A stretch of 59,869 nucleotides of DNA. Origin: Glaciozyma antarctica PI12 (lineage: Eukaryota > Basidiomycota > Microbotryomycetes > Kriegeriales > Camptobasidiaceae). Each line of letters opens with the position of its first letter. Position 1 is the stretch's first letter. The position numbers and the translations under genes are program-made. The stretch is taken from NCBI GenBank assembly GCA_002917775.1, contig KZ627157.1:1311384-1371252 (forward strand), in the 5' to 3' direction. Shown piece after piece: positions 1-12,467 of the stretch. The notes beneath the pieces were generated by a model. The model did not search any database. It was not told the DNA's origin and worked only from the letters and a program-made list of their open reading frames with translations.

Positions 1-400
1 GCTTTTTCGTGCGTCCTGTCGAGCTGAACATAATCGCCGAACTCACTGACGCCTCCTTCCTAACAGACACTCCGAACACCGACTTGGCCGCCCTCTCCTC
101 ATCGTTCTCTCTCCCCACCGTCCTCTCTCCCCTTCCTGTGTCGTAGTCCCTATAGTTATCACTATCCCGTCCCTTGCCCGTAGTATTCTGTGCTCTGCAA
201 CGCCCGTTCACTCGTAACGAGTTCGCTCTCCCATCGCAGGCGGGAGCGGGCGTCATGAGAGCCTTCTTGCGCCCGCGTCTAGCTCGCAAGTCCCCTCGAA
301 AGCAATCTCTCCAATAACTGTAACAGCGAGCAGCGCAAGATTCGTCCCAAGAGCTCGGGGAGTCCACAGAGAAGGGGAAGCGAGAGCGCGGCCAGTTCAG
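1..400 (+). repeat. Left copy of a dispersed repeat, inverted relative to the copy at 59115-59510
   Basis: Bases 1-260 match the reverse complement of about 59240-59510 almost base for base. There are a few substitutions, for example in the stretch around position 30, and one length difference of about 16 nt near position 126. Weaker matches continue to about position 400 and 59115, where short shared blocks remain. No gene family is recognisable in it. The copy starts at the first base of the window, so its true left end is not visible. It may be a dispersed repeat at which the assembly stopped, or one arm of a larger inverted structure. Confidence 0.75.
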
Positions 401-1044
401 GGAGCTTGGGCCCGGGGTCACTCTCTCTTCCCGTGCCTCCCGAGCGACTACGGACACGCGGATGCTGGCAAAGCTTTTGCTGGCAGTGGATAGGCGGCAT
501 AGTGCTGAGGTGGCGGAGGAGGTGATGAGGGTTACCAGAAGATCGTGATGCGGGTGGGATCCCAACGAAGAGGGAAGCGAAGCTGCTTGTGCCAGCTCTT
601 GCGAGGGAAAGAAAAAGGCAGTGAAGATTGCTGTGCATCTGGGAGAGGTGAGCGGGGGGTCGGCTGACGGAGAACGAGGCTGATAGCAAAGCAGTCCCCA
701 CGCAGTTCGAGACGCAGGCGGACGAGCTCCTCCTCGTCCCGGATCGTCTGCGACAGAGTCACGAGCACTTTGGAACGCGTGGTCGTGAGCGCAGGGCGGA
801 GTAGGGGCGGTGAGAGCAGGTAGAGCGTCGTGCGAGATCCAAGAGCAACCGAACGCCGGGGACGAGGTGTGAGCGGTCGCTTCGAGCACCTGCACCAGAC
901 GGAGGGCGCTAGCTGATTTCACGAGAGAGACCGTGTCAACTTGTAGCCCAATCTTGAGCGACACGACGGAGGGAGGACAAGCCGCGAAGTACAACTCGAC
1001 TCCGCCTGTGCGTTGCGGCTCTTGCTCCCCACCTCACCTCGCAC
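401..1044. other. Upstream region of the beta-COP gene, no gene seen
   Basis: About 640 bases between the left repeat and the beta-COP start codon. Short open frames exist on both strands but none shows a recognisable domain or a credible start with splice context. This stretch most likely holds the beta-COP promoter and 5' leader. Confidence 0.5.
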
Positions 1045-4000
1045 ATGAGTCTCGACAAGAACAGCTCTACCCAGGCATCAGGGTCGAACTTGGCGTTCAC
1101 CCTGGTGGCCGATGAGTCTGGCGACACCCTCCCGACCGCCCAAGACCTGCGGGCCGCGCTCGAGAAGGGAACGGACGAGCTCAAGCTCGACACTCTCCGT
1201 CGTATCATCATCAGCACTCTCAATGGTGCACCCCAGGTACGCCCTAGTTCTTGGTGGGAGTGGGGAGCAGGAGCGCGCGCGGTGGTTGTGCTGGAGGATC
1301 ACGCTATCACGCTAACACGTCTCCCCGTCACTCGCAGCCGACCCTCCTTATGCCCATCATCCAATTCGTCCTTCCTTCCAAGAACAAGCACATCAAGAAG
1401 CTACTACAGTGAGCTTTCGAGCGGGAGCGGCGCGTGTTGGGAGTCGGTGAGCTGACGTTGCGGTGTCGGACAGCTTCTACTGGGAGATCTGCCCCAAGCT
1501 CGATGAGAATGGCAAGCTGAAGCAAGAGATGATCTTGGTCTGGTGAGTACCGTTCGTTGGAGGTGTACTGCAGGAGAGCGGGGAGCTGATCGTGCCTACC
1601 GAACGCAGCAACGCCATCCGCAACGACCTGGTGAGCACCAACGTGTCCCCACTCCCGCACCTCCTCTGACCTCGCCTCTCCTCTCAGCAACACCCGAACG
1701 AGTACATCCGAGGCGCCACTCTTCGTTTCCTCCAAAAGATCCGGGAGCCTGAGCTTCTCGAGCCTCTCATCCCGACATGTCGCGCCTGCCTGGTGAGCTC
1801 CCCTTCCCACGCGCGTAGCCTCCACCGCGGTAGCTAATCTATCCGCAGGAACATCGCCACAGCTTTGTTCGCAAGAACGCCGTCATGGCAGTCTTCATGA
1901 TCTACAAGAACTTCGACTTCCTCATCCCCGACGCACCAGAGCTCATCCAGACCTTCATGGCTGCCGTGAGTGCTTCTTCACCCGTCCGTTTATTATCGTT
2001 GCTGATGCGTCGCCGTCGTAGGAATCCGATACCACCTCCCTCCGAAACGCCTTCGTCATGCTCCAGGCAGTAGCTCCTCAACGCGCCATCGAGTACTTCC
2101 TCCAGGTCTACGAGTCAATCCCCGGGTTGGACGAGATGATGCAGCTGGCAGTCATTGAGCTTATTCGGAAGGAGAGCCGGAGCGCCAATGGGGAAGGAGG
2201 GCTCAAGGTGAGTTTCGCGTCGAGAGGGAGGGCCCGGTGAGGCAGGAAGCTGATAGCGTGTCGTGGTTTACAGGCGCGTTTCATCAAGTGCATCTTCGAG
2301 CTGCTCGACTCGGGATCTCACTCTGTCAAGTACGAGGCCGCCACAACTCTCACGACCCTCACTCAGAATCCCGCCGCCGTCAAGGGTGCGTTCTCTGCGA
2401 ACGCGCAATCCGAACGAGCTAACCCCCGTTGTCCCCAGCTTCCGCAAGCTGCCTTATTTCCCTCATTCTCCAAGAACCCTCCAACAACGTCAAGATGATC
2501 GTTCTCGAGCGCGTCGCCCACCTCCACTCCAAGCACGAGCACGTCCTCGACGAACTTGTCATGGACATTCTCTGCGTTCTCGCTAGTCCCGACATGGAGG
2601 TGCGGAGGAAGGCGCTCGCGATTGCGCTCGAGATGATTTCGTCGAGGAACGTCGAGGAGGTCGTGGGCTTCTTGAAGAAGGAGTTGGTCAAGACTCTCGA
2701 TGGGCAGTTCGAGAAGGTGCGTACTCTTTCGTAGAGTGGCGGGAGGTGGAGCTAACGCGCGTTCACATTCGCAGAACCCCGAGTACCGTCAGCTCCTCAT
2801 CCAGACGATCCACACCTGCGCGATCAAGCACTCGGAAGTCGCCTCGAACGTCGTCCACGTCCTGATGGAGTTCCTCGGCGACGCCAACAACGCCTCGGCC
2901 GTCGACGTGATCGCCTTTGTCCGCGAGGTCGTCGAGAAGTTTCCCGCTCTTCGAAGCGGGATCGTCGAGAAGCTCCTTTCGACCTTCAGCGAGATCAAGA
3001 GCGGCAAGGTCTTCCGAGGAGCGCTTTGGATCGTCGGAGAGTACGGCAGCACGGTCGAAGATATCAAGGAGACGATGCAGCAGATCCGCAAGGTCCTTGG
3101 AGAGGTGCCAATTCTCGCTTCCGAGCAGGTGCGTTGTTCCTCTCTCGCGCTGGAGACGCCATTAACGGTAATCTCTCGCAGCGCCTTTTGGACGAAGCCG
3201 AGGCAGAATCTACCATCGTCGAGATCGAGGCGCCCAAACCTACTTCCACGACCAGCACCCGCGTCCTCGCCGACGGCACCTACGCCACCGAGACCGTCTT
3301 CTCCGCCACCTCGGCTGCCAACCTCGAAGCCGTCAAGGCTGCCGCCAAGCCTCCTTTGCGGGCTCTTATCCTCGGCGGCGACTTCTACACTGGCTCCGTG
3401 CTGGCGAGCTCTCTTACGAAGCTCGTCCTCCGGTTCGCCGACTTGTCGCAGGACGCTCGGGCGGTTAACGAGATGCGAGCAGAGGTGCGTTTCGCTGCGA
3501 TTTCTGCGCGACGAGCAATGACTGATTGCCTCGTTCGCAGGCGATGCTCATCATGACCTCTATTATCCGCGTCGGTCAATCGCACTTCGCCAACGTGCCC
3601 ATCGACGAGGACGCACAAGAGCGCATCACCAACTGCCTCCAGTCGCTCGCCGAGATCGGCAACCCTCAGGAGCAGGGCCCGATCAAGGAGATCTTCTTGC
3701 ACGATACTCAGGCGGCGTACGCGAAGATGGTCGCGCACGAGGAGAAGAAGGCGGCGGAGAAGCGCGCGAAGGATTCCAAGGCGGTCGCGATTCAGGCCGA
3801 CGACCTCATTTCGTTCCGCCAGTTCTCGAAGAAGAACGCGGCGGGCGATGCGGACGAGGTGCGTTCTTTGCTATCTGCACGAGGTGTTGTTCCTGACGAG
3901 CGGGTATCGCAGTACGAGCTCGACCTTACGAAGGCGACTGGCGCGGTTGAGGCGGCCAAGGACGACTTCATCTCCAAACTCAACCGCGTTGTTCAGCTCA

Positions 4001-4903
4001 CCGGCTTCTCCGACCCCGTCTACGCCGAGGCCTACGTCAACGTTCACCAGTTCGACATCTTCCTTGACGTCCTCATTGTCAACCAGACGAACGAGACGCT
4101 TCAGAACCTTTCGGTCGAGTTCGCGACGCTCGGAGACCTCAAGCTCGTCGAGCGACCGGTTTCGCACACCTTGGGTCCTCACAGCTTCCAGAGTATCAAG
4201 GCGACGATCAAGGTGAGTTTCTCTTTCGCGACGTGGCCCTGCGTACGCGAGCTGATGCGCTCGTTCGCAGGTTTCGTCGACGGAGACGGGAGTCATTTTC
4301 GGGAACATCTTTTACGACGGTGCAGCGACGGCCGACTCGCACTGCGTCGTCTTGAACGACATCCACATCGACATCCTCGACTACATCAACCCGGCGTACT
4401 GCAACGAGGCGCAGGTGAGCTTCTTTCGAGCTCTCGCGTCGTCGCTTTCGCTCACGATTTCTCTCCTCAGTTCCGAAGCATGTGGACCGAATTCGAATGG
4501 GAGAACAAGGTCAACGTCAGCACCACGATCGACAACCTCCGCTCCTGTACGTCCTCTCCGTCCCCGTCGTGCCTAACGACTCACCTCGCTCCGCAGACCT
4601 CGAGCACATCATGGCTTCGACCAACATGTCGTGCCTCACTCCCGAAGGCGCCCTACTCGGCGACTGTGGCTTCCTCTCGGCGAACCTCTACGCAAGAAGC
4701 TTGTTTGGCGAGGACGCGCTCGCCAACTTGAGTATCGAGAAGGGGGCCGATGGAGTGCTGCAGGGGCATGTGCGGATTCGGTCGAAGACGCAGGGGATCG
4801 CGCTATCGCTGGGAGATCGCATTACGATTAGTCAGAGTGCGTTCTCTTCCTGTTCGCTGTGCTGTGCGGGGGCTGACGCGCTTCTCTCGCAGAGGCCGCA
4901 TAG
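1045..4903 (+). CDS. SEC26: Coatomer subunit beta (beta-COP)
   Basis: Structural subunit of the COPI coat, which drives Golgi-to-ER and intra-Golgi transport on cytosolic membranes. Many short introns interrupt a protein of very roughly 950-1000 residues. The N-terminal half is an adaptin-like HEAT repeat solenoid (motifs such as [20 protein letters not shown] and [20 protein letters not shown]). A charged linker follows, and then the C-terminal beta-COP appendage ([37 protein letters not shown]). The start ATG at 1045 opens directly into the family N-terminus. The last exon is tiny: after an intron ending at 4892 it adds only the end of Lys plus Ala-Ala before the stop, giving the expected ISQKAA end. 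It converges on the F-box gene downstream. Confidence 0.96.
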
Positions 4904-5060
4904 GGATGGTAGGGATGAACGGGGAGGGAGGCTGTATTTCTCGCTCTTCATGCGCAATGCAGAGTTTCAAGGCATCTGTTCGCGAGGAGAACGCGGGAGC
5001 GTGAGAAGCGGTTCTGTGACCTCGCTCGATTGCATCCCTCCTTCGTCGCAAACCCCTCCC

Positions 5061-6524
5061 CTACCACTCCATGTGCCTAACGAGCGCCTCCGAAAGGTCC
5101 AGTATCTCCAGCTGCATCCCTAGCCAGATCGGGAGGTCGTCGTGATCCTCGTATTCCTCCAGCTCTTGCGTCGACAAAGGCCCGTAGCCCTCCATCACGT
5201 CCGAGCGCGACTCGGGAGGGAGTAGGATTCCGTCTTCGGCTCGATCTCCTCTAGAAATCAAAGGTTGAGCTCGAGGAGTAAGGAAGGGACTGTAGGAAGG
5301 CAAGATTAGGGGCGCCCAGCGCGGCAGAAGGGAGAACTCACCCGGTGACAGAACGCCGCAAGCTCAGCCATCGGGTCGAATCCACCCAAAATCCCGTCTT
5401 ACAGAGGGTTGTAATCTTGAGCATCTTGAGCTGGGGGAAGGAACCAACGTGGACGATAAGGCCTTCCGCTGAGAGTCCTGCGACGCAGGATGGAGGGCGG
5501 ACGGAGACAGTGAGGAGGGTGAGGGAGGAGAAGAGGGATCCTGGCTTGCGAAACGAGAGGAAATCGATAAAGGGGAGGTCGGTTTTGACAAAAGCGAACC
5601 ATGCTCCGCCTGGAAAGGCGTCGTAGTCGACCACTGCCTCCGCCGTCACGCGATCCCATACAACGAGGAAGTCCTCCCAGTCCCGTTCGAGGCTCGCAGC
5701 TTCATCTCGAATCCCGCCAGCCCTTTCCATCATCTGCTCGACCGCCTTTTCGGTCATCACTGTGAGCGTCTCGTCCTGAGTCGGGATGGCTTGGTTCTGC
5801 GCCTGAAGAAAGACCCACAGGAACGCGCCCTTGAAGATTCAGACCTCGTCAATGACCAGCTCCTTAATTCGCGTCCGTAGGCGTCCTCCAGGCCCGAGGA
5901 GCTCCACGAAGGGCTGGTCGGGGATAGCGCATCGGTGGAATGTGAGCGAGGTGAGAGAGGTGAATGAGGCGAAGTCGCTGGGGGAGAGGAGAAAATTGAG
6001 GGGGAAAGGAACGCCATGCACGGGTATCTGGTATCTGGCGACGCAGGTGGTGCAACCATTACGGTCAACAGGATTCTCCCGAAGCGAGGGATGGCTGTTC
6101 GGCGGGAAGTGGTAGGCGTGAGTCGGTCCCTTGAACGAGAGCTGTAGCCCAAGAATATCAGCTCTGATCCCTCCTACTCCATTGGTACGACTTACCTCCT
6201 TCGTCAACTTGCTCAGAGAACCTGCGCTGGAAGCGCCCCGACTCCCCAAAGCTCGATCCTTTCCGACGTAGTTCCTCGCGAACGCGCTCGCCGCCTTGCT
6301 GCCGACAAGGCCAGGACGCTCGTAAAGGAGCTTTGCCACGATTTCGTTGAAGGTTCGACTGCAGCTGGCGAGGACAGCGAGAGAGCCTTGTCGAGCTTGA
6401 GGAGTCTCGTCGGGATCGTGCGCGACAAGCTCTGCGGCAGGCTTCAGCGGGAGGCTGGGGAGGTATGGGGTGAGTGCGCACCAAAGATATCGTGCAGCGT
6501 CTCTGTTGGGAGAGCGATGACCAT
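5061..6524 (-). CDS. F-box domain protein, substrate unknown
   Basis: Probable adaptor of an SCF ubiquitin ligase. The start at 6524 gives [15 protein letters not shown] 50-nt intron (donor GTGCGC) then joins to [18 protein letters not shown] and [20 protein letters not shown], the LP-x-E-hydrophobic pattern and following helices of an F-box. The rest is a leucine-rich region typical of fungal F-box proteins ([27 protein letters not shown]). Further introns are clear near 6195-6140 (GTAAGT) and 5340-5290. The intron near 5850-5800 needs a weak donor (GTCTGA), so that junction is less sure. It is transcribed toward beta-COP. No target can be read from the sequence. Confidence 0.7.
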
Positions 6525-7023
6525 TGTGTGCGAGCGACCGAGCGGGAGAGGAAGAGCCGCAAACGCGCCGACCTCGCCGCAAAGTCCCTCCCTAGACACT
6601 CCCCTCGGCTGATCCGACTTCGTTCGTTCGAGGCTTCAGTGGAACACTTTTTGACTCCCTGATGGCGTGAAAGGAGTGGACGAATTTGCAGGAGCGTATA
6701 CGAGGCTCAGTCTGACCTCCCTTCGCAGCGCCGAAGCGAGCGGTGCTCCTCTTCGAAGCCCTGTCCTTTCGAAACGACGCGATACTGAAGAGGAAAAACC
6801 CACGCCCCAGCAAGCTTGAGAGACACCAGCAGGGTATCCAGCACACACGATCTCGGCATCCCCAGCGAGCAGAACCGGTCGCAGTCGCACCTCTCCTCGA
6901 ACAGCGCCACTTTGAGCCAACCCACGTCACAGAGAGAACGTAAGAACACACCGCGCGAATTCCACTCTATACCGCGCCTCCTCCACAACCCTAACAAAAC
7001 CTCTAAAAACCAGCTCCGCCTCC
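6525..7023. other. Intergenic region between NADH dehydrogenase and F-box genes
   Basis: About 500 bases separate the end of the NADH dehydrogenase gene from the start of the F-box gene; both run leftward. Open frames here are cysteine/arginine-rich and low complexity, with no domain. It probably holds the F-box promoter and the 3' UTR of the neighbour. Confidence 0.5.
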
Positions 7024-9441
7024 TTACGCCCTCGAAACATCCCTGCACGCCTCGTCAGCTCCTCCTCCCTCAAACGCGATCCAGAGAAATAAACGCACCG
7101 ACCCAGCACCTTCGTCTTCGTCCAATCGGTGAGGACCAGAATCCTGTTCCGGAGCGAAAAAAGCTGCGAGACGTAGGCCGAGCGCCAGAAACTGTTCCCG
7201 AGAGGTGGTTAGCGAGAGTTGGGTAGCGGAGAGGAGGAGAGGGCGTACTAATATGTCGCGAAACCGGCGGCGGCGAGGTTGCCTTGCATGAAAGGTAGGT
7301 CGACGATAGCCTGTGAGGAAGGACGTCAGTGCCAGTTTGCTGAGGAGGGCGGACGGAGCGCACCTTGTCCGATCCGATATAGGCGAGGGACTGCACGAGA
7401 CGAAGAGATCAGTTTCCTGCAGCAGCGTACGAAAGAGGAACGAAAACGCACGCCCTGGTGAGTGTAGTGGAACGGCCGAATGTTGCTCGCGCGAATGATG
7501 GCGTTGGCGAGAGAATCGAGGCGCTCGGCATCGGCGTTGAGGCGCTTGGCCTCCTCAAGCTCGGCGAGAAGAGCCTCCTTCTTCGAGAGCTGCTGGAAGA
7601 CGCGCGCCAGGTACTTGCCCTGCTGCGAAGCCGCCTGAGCCGTGGGAGCGTAGTTGGTCGCTGCGTTCGCATGGACGTCAGCAGTGTAAGAAGAGCGGGG
7701 AGGGAAGAAACGAACCGGTGCAGTCGCCGAGAGCAAAGATGCCTTCGGCACCGAGGAGGCGAAGGTGCTCGTCGACGAGGAGACCACGACGAGAGTTCTG
7801 CGCCTCGGGAATGGCGTTCATGAGGTCCTTGGTGAGAGGTCGTGCGGTGTTGCCGGTGGCCCAGACGAGGAGGCCGTACGGGTACTCGACAATCTCCTTC
7901 TTCTCGTTCTGGGCGATGATGACCTTCTCCTTGACCTCCTTGACCATCGTCTTGACGGCGATGTCGATCTTGTTCTCCTTGAAAGTCGACATGGTGTAGT
8001 CGATGAGCTGCTTGGAGAACATGGGGAGGACATTTGGGAGAGCCTCGATAAGAGTAATCTTGATTCGTCCGGCCATCTCGGGGTACCACTGCGCGCGGGC
8101 GTTAGCTACATCCAGCTGGAGCTTCAAGGAATGGACGCGCGTTGGTGAGATCGTCAACAAGAAAATCATGCAGCTCGCCGGCGTACTCGACTCCAGTGGG
8201 TCCTCCGCCAACAACGACCTGCGAGGGACACCGTCAGCCAACGCCACACCTCTACAAGGATGCGCACGCACGAAGGAGAGCAGGCGATCAATCTCAGCCT
8301 CAGTCTGTCCCGCAAAGTTGGCCGACTCGATGCCTGCGCGCGCACGGAAGGTCAGCACTGCTCAGCATGCGAGAACGCAGAACGCACAATCCATGAGCTT
8401 GGAGCGAATCTTCTCGGCGTCCGAGATCTCCTTGAGGAAGCAGGCGTGGTCCTTGACTCCCTTGATGCCGAACGTGTTGTTCTCCGCGCCGACTGCAACA
8501 CCGGCGTTAGCTCTTTGTTCGCACGCCCGCAACGCCGCGAAAACGCACCCGCGTAGATCATGTAATCGTACGAGATCTCGGTGCCCGACACCTCTCCCTT
8601 GATCTCCGAGCTGTCTGTGTCGTCTGTATTAGCTCCACTCTTCCCTTGGACCGGCGAAAGCGACTCACCCACGAAACGAATCGTCTTCTTGACGGGGTCG
8701 ACCTCGGAAACCTCTCCCTCGTACACCTCGACCTGGCGCTTGAGGTGGCGCGTCAAAAACCGTGTAGGCTCGAGGATAGACCGTGCGGCAAGGGTTCCAA
8801 CGGTGACGGAAGGTAGGAGGGGAGTGAAGAGGAAGTAATTGCGGGGAGAGATCACGACCTGTTGTGCGCCCCATTAGCTGCCTCCCAAAGTCCTCGTAGA
8901 AGGAAGAGACGCACGACATTGTATCCCTGGTTATCCAAATCCTTCAAGAACGCCGTGCTCGCCCATCCGTTTCCCAGCACAACGACAGTCGGCAAGCTCG
9001 GGTCGTGCGGCAGCTGTTCTCCGGGGTGCCTCTGATCGTTCATGTGGTACACGACGTACGTGAGACCTCCGACGAGGGTCACCAACACCGTGCGTGCAAA
9101 CGTCCTTAGCCGCTGCTTGGGCTTCTTCGGGCGTCGGCGTCCGTCGGGGGGCGGAAGTGGTCTTGGGAGTTGCGGCGGAGGCGAGAGGGGCGGGGGGAGG
9201 GGAGACTTGGGAAGTGGGGGGAGGGACGACGGCGGAGGTGGCTTTGATGTCGGCTGTTGCTGCTGGTGGGGCGGCGAGGGAGAGGGAAGAGGAGGAGAAG
9301 GCGGCGCGGTTGGCGAAGGGAGTTGACGCTCGCGAGGCGCGTAGAGCTGTAGTTAGAAGAGATCAGCTGTGTGCGGGGTTGTTGACCGAGAAAGGAGAGC
9401 TCACTGGAGCTGTGAGCTAGAGGTGCGAGAGAACGGAGCAT
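7024..9441 (-). CDS. Alternative (type II) NADH dehydrogenase, mitochondrial
   Basis: Single-subunit, rotenone-insensitive NADH:ubiquinone oxidoreductase on the mitochondrial inner membrane; passes electrons from NADH to quinone without pumping protons. Order: Ala/Ser/Arg-rich presequence from the ATG at 9441, a hydrophobic segment ([15 protein letters not shown]), an FAD-binding strand ([20 protein letters not shown]), an NADH-binding Rossmann motif ([20 protein letters not shown]), and a conserved tail ending VLGRDVSRA. The last exon lies after an intron with donor GTGCGT. One intron (8089-8140) must use a GC donor. The presequence frame and the mature frame do not join simply near 9150 (C-rich), so a further intron or a one-base error is needed. 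Whether it is the external or the internal enzyme cannot be told. Confidence 0.92.
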
Positions 9442-9958
9442 GGTGCAAGATCTATCGATGGAGGATGCAGGCGAAAAAGAGCTGGGTGAGGAGCTGCTGA
9501 GGGGAGGAGATGGGGCCGGATCAAGCTGGGATGCGGATGAAGGGGTAGCGGGCAATGAAAATGGAAAAGCACAAGAGTCCCCGCAAAAAGTTGAAGGCGA
9601 GAGGAGGAAGGAGCGAGGGCGAGCTCAAGGACTTCGACACAATTTCGCTTTCTTTCAGGCGCGCGCAGTCGACCGCTTACCGACGACCGCGTCCTCGCCG
9701 TCTCTCCCTACCCGACATCTACAGCCCCTTTCCTATCCTTATCCACTGGAATCGCCACCAGTGAGAAATTTCTCCACTCAGATTCCCAAGTCGGCGGTTA
9801 TCGGGGGCTCAGGATTGGGGGGAAGAGAGGGGACCGCGGTTCGTCGAGAAGGAGTCGTTTGGAATTCAGCAACGAAGGGAGGGTATGATTGCGAAGAGGA
9901 AGGAGGGATGCAAGGGGGCGAGGGAGGGAATACAAGGAGGGAAGCGGAGAGCGGCAAC
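9442..9958. other. Intergenic region, NADH dehydrogenase promoter side
   Basis: About 520 bases between the start of the NADH dehydrogenase gene and the stop of the CSN1 gene; both genes run leftward. The plus strand holds a long open frame here, but it is Gly/Arg/Glu-rich, lacks a domain, and continues as an antisense shadow over CSN1 exons. I see no gene. Confidence 0.5.
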
Positions 9959-12185
9959 TTAGTATGTCTCCTGCGACGTCTTGGAGCTCTTGACGACGAC
10001 GTCCGCCTTGATGAGCCTCATCCTGTAATCGTACATCAGCTTCACACACTCAGCGACGACTCAGAGAGAGATAACCCACCTCAACTGCGCCGCCATCATC
10101 TTCTTCTGCATCTTCTCCCCCTCCTCGAGCGCATGCTTGAACGCCTCCCCCCTCACGTCCTTCCGCTTCGCCACCAGCACTCCAGCCTGCTTATCGACCC
10201 TAGCCTTCATCTTCCCCTCTCCGATCAAGCCGATCACCTCGTGCGTGAGCACCTCCTCGCTCCAGCCGAAAGCACCGGCCATTCGCGTGAGGGAGACGGT
10301 CGCGAAGGGGGTGAAGTAGGAGAGGAGGGCACGGGAACGGATGAGGGAGACGAGGTTGTTGATATGAGGAGCGAGGTGGATGTCGAGTAGCTGGCGGGCC
10401 TGCGATGGCGCATTAGTGGAGATGTGAGCGAGTGAGGAAGCGACGCACGCTGTGCTTGGCGAGAAGGTTGAGGCCGTCCTTGAAGTTGCTCGACTGGAAA
10501 GCACGAAGAGCCTCGCGGAGGTAGGGCTCGAGGTCGAGCATCGGTCGCAAGTCGGCATTCTCGAGGATCTTGCCACGGATCTCTCCTCGGTCGAACGTTG
10601 CCAATCCCGTAATGACAGCGTAGAGCGCGATATCCGCCGGCGGAATGAACTTTGTCACTCATCAGCTCTCGTCCGTCCTCCAAAAGCGAGCGGAGACTCA
10701 CATGCCCGGTCGCACTGCTCAGCGCCTCCTTCCCAACCCCCGTGAACGCCCTCGCCGCACGCTCATAGTTCCCCAACCCCAGGTTCGCCACCCCCGCCGC
10801 CACCGTCAAACGCTCCTGCATCGCCAACCGCTCCTTCTCCTTCGCCGCCTCGCCCGCCTCGATCGCCGGCGCCACCATGCCGGGCATGTTGGACGGTGCG
10901 GGCTTCGCCTTCCCTGCTTGCGGAGCGTTCAAAGCTTCGAGTGCAGATTCGGCTTTGACGACGTAGTTGCGAACGAACGAGTAGTTGCCCATCTCGAGCG
11001 CAATCTGTGTGCGAGGTGAGCTTCGCCGAAGGGAGACGCGAGGGAAGGACGCACCTCGATCACGCCGACGCACATCTCCAAAACGTGTTGGCTCGTCGTG
11101 CAGTACTCTCTACTCTTCGTGTACGACCTGATCGCGCCCTGCGAGTCGCCAGTACGGTAAAGGAATCTCGCAAGATCCCTATGCCCCATCTGCGCGGCCC
11201 CATCAGCTCCATCGCCTCTTCTCGCCGCGCGCAAGCTCACCCTGATAGACTCCTTGATCAAATTGGTCGTGTACCCCTTCAGTTCGACCTCGAGCTTATC
11301 GATCCCACTCTGTGCCTCCCTCCTCGTCTTCTCGACCCAAGGACGATCCACTCCCAGCTCCTTCCCCCTCACACTCTCGTACCACCTTAGCGCCAGCACG
11401 TCCGAAATCTCACCGCTTTGGAGCGAGATGAGGAACCGCCGGTAGGTGTGGTAGGTGTTCTCGTAGAGCGGCACGTCGAGCGTCGAGGATTGGATCGTGG
11501 AGAGGGCGAGAGTGAGAGCGGGGCCGGCGACGGAGAGAGAGGTGGAGGCGATGAAGAGGAGGCGGTTAATCCTGCTGCGACCTGTGAGAGGGAGTTAGCG
11601 CGTGCGAGCGAGGTGCCGGCGGTGTGCGACGAGACGACCACGCGAGCTCCTCAGGCCGCGCTGCAGAGGGCTAGGAGCCACAGAGCTCGACTGCATTACA
11701 CCCGACGGAGCTTTCCTTTATTCTGAGGAGACTGGGGAGGCGGCCGGGGGTGGACGACGTTTCGCTCTGTGGACCGGCCGAGGACAGCAGCTCCTCGTCG
11801 TCGTCCCCGACATCTGTTCTTGCGACACAGCTGGCGGGCAGATCCCGTCTCCACGAAACGCTGTTCCGCTCCTCGAAAGAGCGGTCCGAGCAGGTCCGAA
11901 GGAGGGAAGTGTTCGCCAGCTGGGGCACCTCAGCACCTGGGGGACTCCAACCCTCCGCAACAAGCCCGGCTCCTCCTCCACTCCCTCCCAGAGCGTCTCA
12001 ACCTTCCAATCTCCAGAACCAAGCATCCCTCCCCCAACACCAGAGCCGTGACAACGGGTGACGCGCTCACCTTCGTAGTAGGCCGCGACTTGCTCGAGAT
12101 CGTAGGGCGAGTCCTCTGGGAGGGTGACCTTGGGAGCTGATCGGGTCTCTGGCTGGACCTCGAGGACTGCAGGGTCGATTTCCAT
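9959..12185 (-). CDS. CSN1: COP9 signalosome complex subunit 1
   Basis: Scaffold subunit of the COP9 signalosome, which removes Nedd8 from cullins and so regulates SCF ligases. MEIDPAVLEVQPETRSAP opens the protein. The helical N-terminal part follows (GRSRINRLLFIASTSLSVAG; MGHRDLARFLYRTGDSQGAI; KSREYCTTSQHVLEMC). The PCI domain (SLIRSRALLSYFTPFATVSL, then a winged helix with GEGKMKARVDKQAGVL) and a basic C-terminus complete it. The CSN1-specific spacing around the YCTTS block argues against the paralogue Rpn7. The first intron is unusually long (11582-12070, 489 nt); the rest are about 50-60 nt. The last intron gives an end at MRLIKADVVVKSSKTS plus QETY. It shares a 282-bp divergent promoter with the kinase. 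Confidence 0.9.
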
Positions 12186-12467
12186 CGTGTCGGTGAGGTT
12201 GGCGTGGTGGGTGAGGCAAAGAGGCGACTACGCGTTCTCACCTCGTGAGCGCTGAGCGTGCGCCGGGCTTGCGCTCTCGCCGCACAGAACTCTGCTTCAA
12301 TTTCTTCGTTAGACTCAGCAGGGTCCGAATCAGCACAACGGACTCTGCACCGGCCGCTTCTCCTTTTGGTGCCGTGCTGCGAATCCTCAAGCGACTCAAG
12401 ACTCCCCGTTTGGACTCCTGGCTTGACGTCTTCAACCAGCGGTGTAACAGGCGTCTCCGCCAGCGGA

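Noticed and set aside
9440-10390. Long plus-strand open frame of 316 codons
   Set aside because: It covers CSN1 exons on the other strand, is Gly/Arg/Glu-rich and has no domain; it is a shadow of GC-rich coding DNA.
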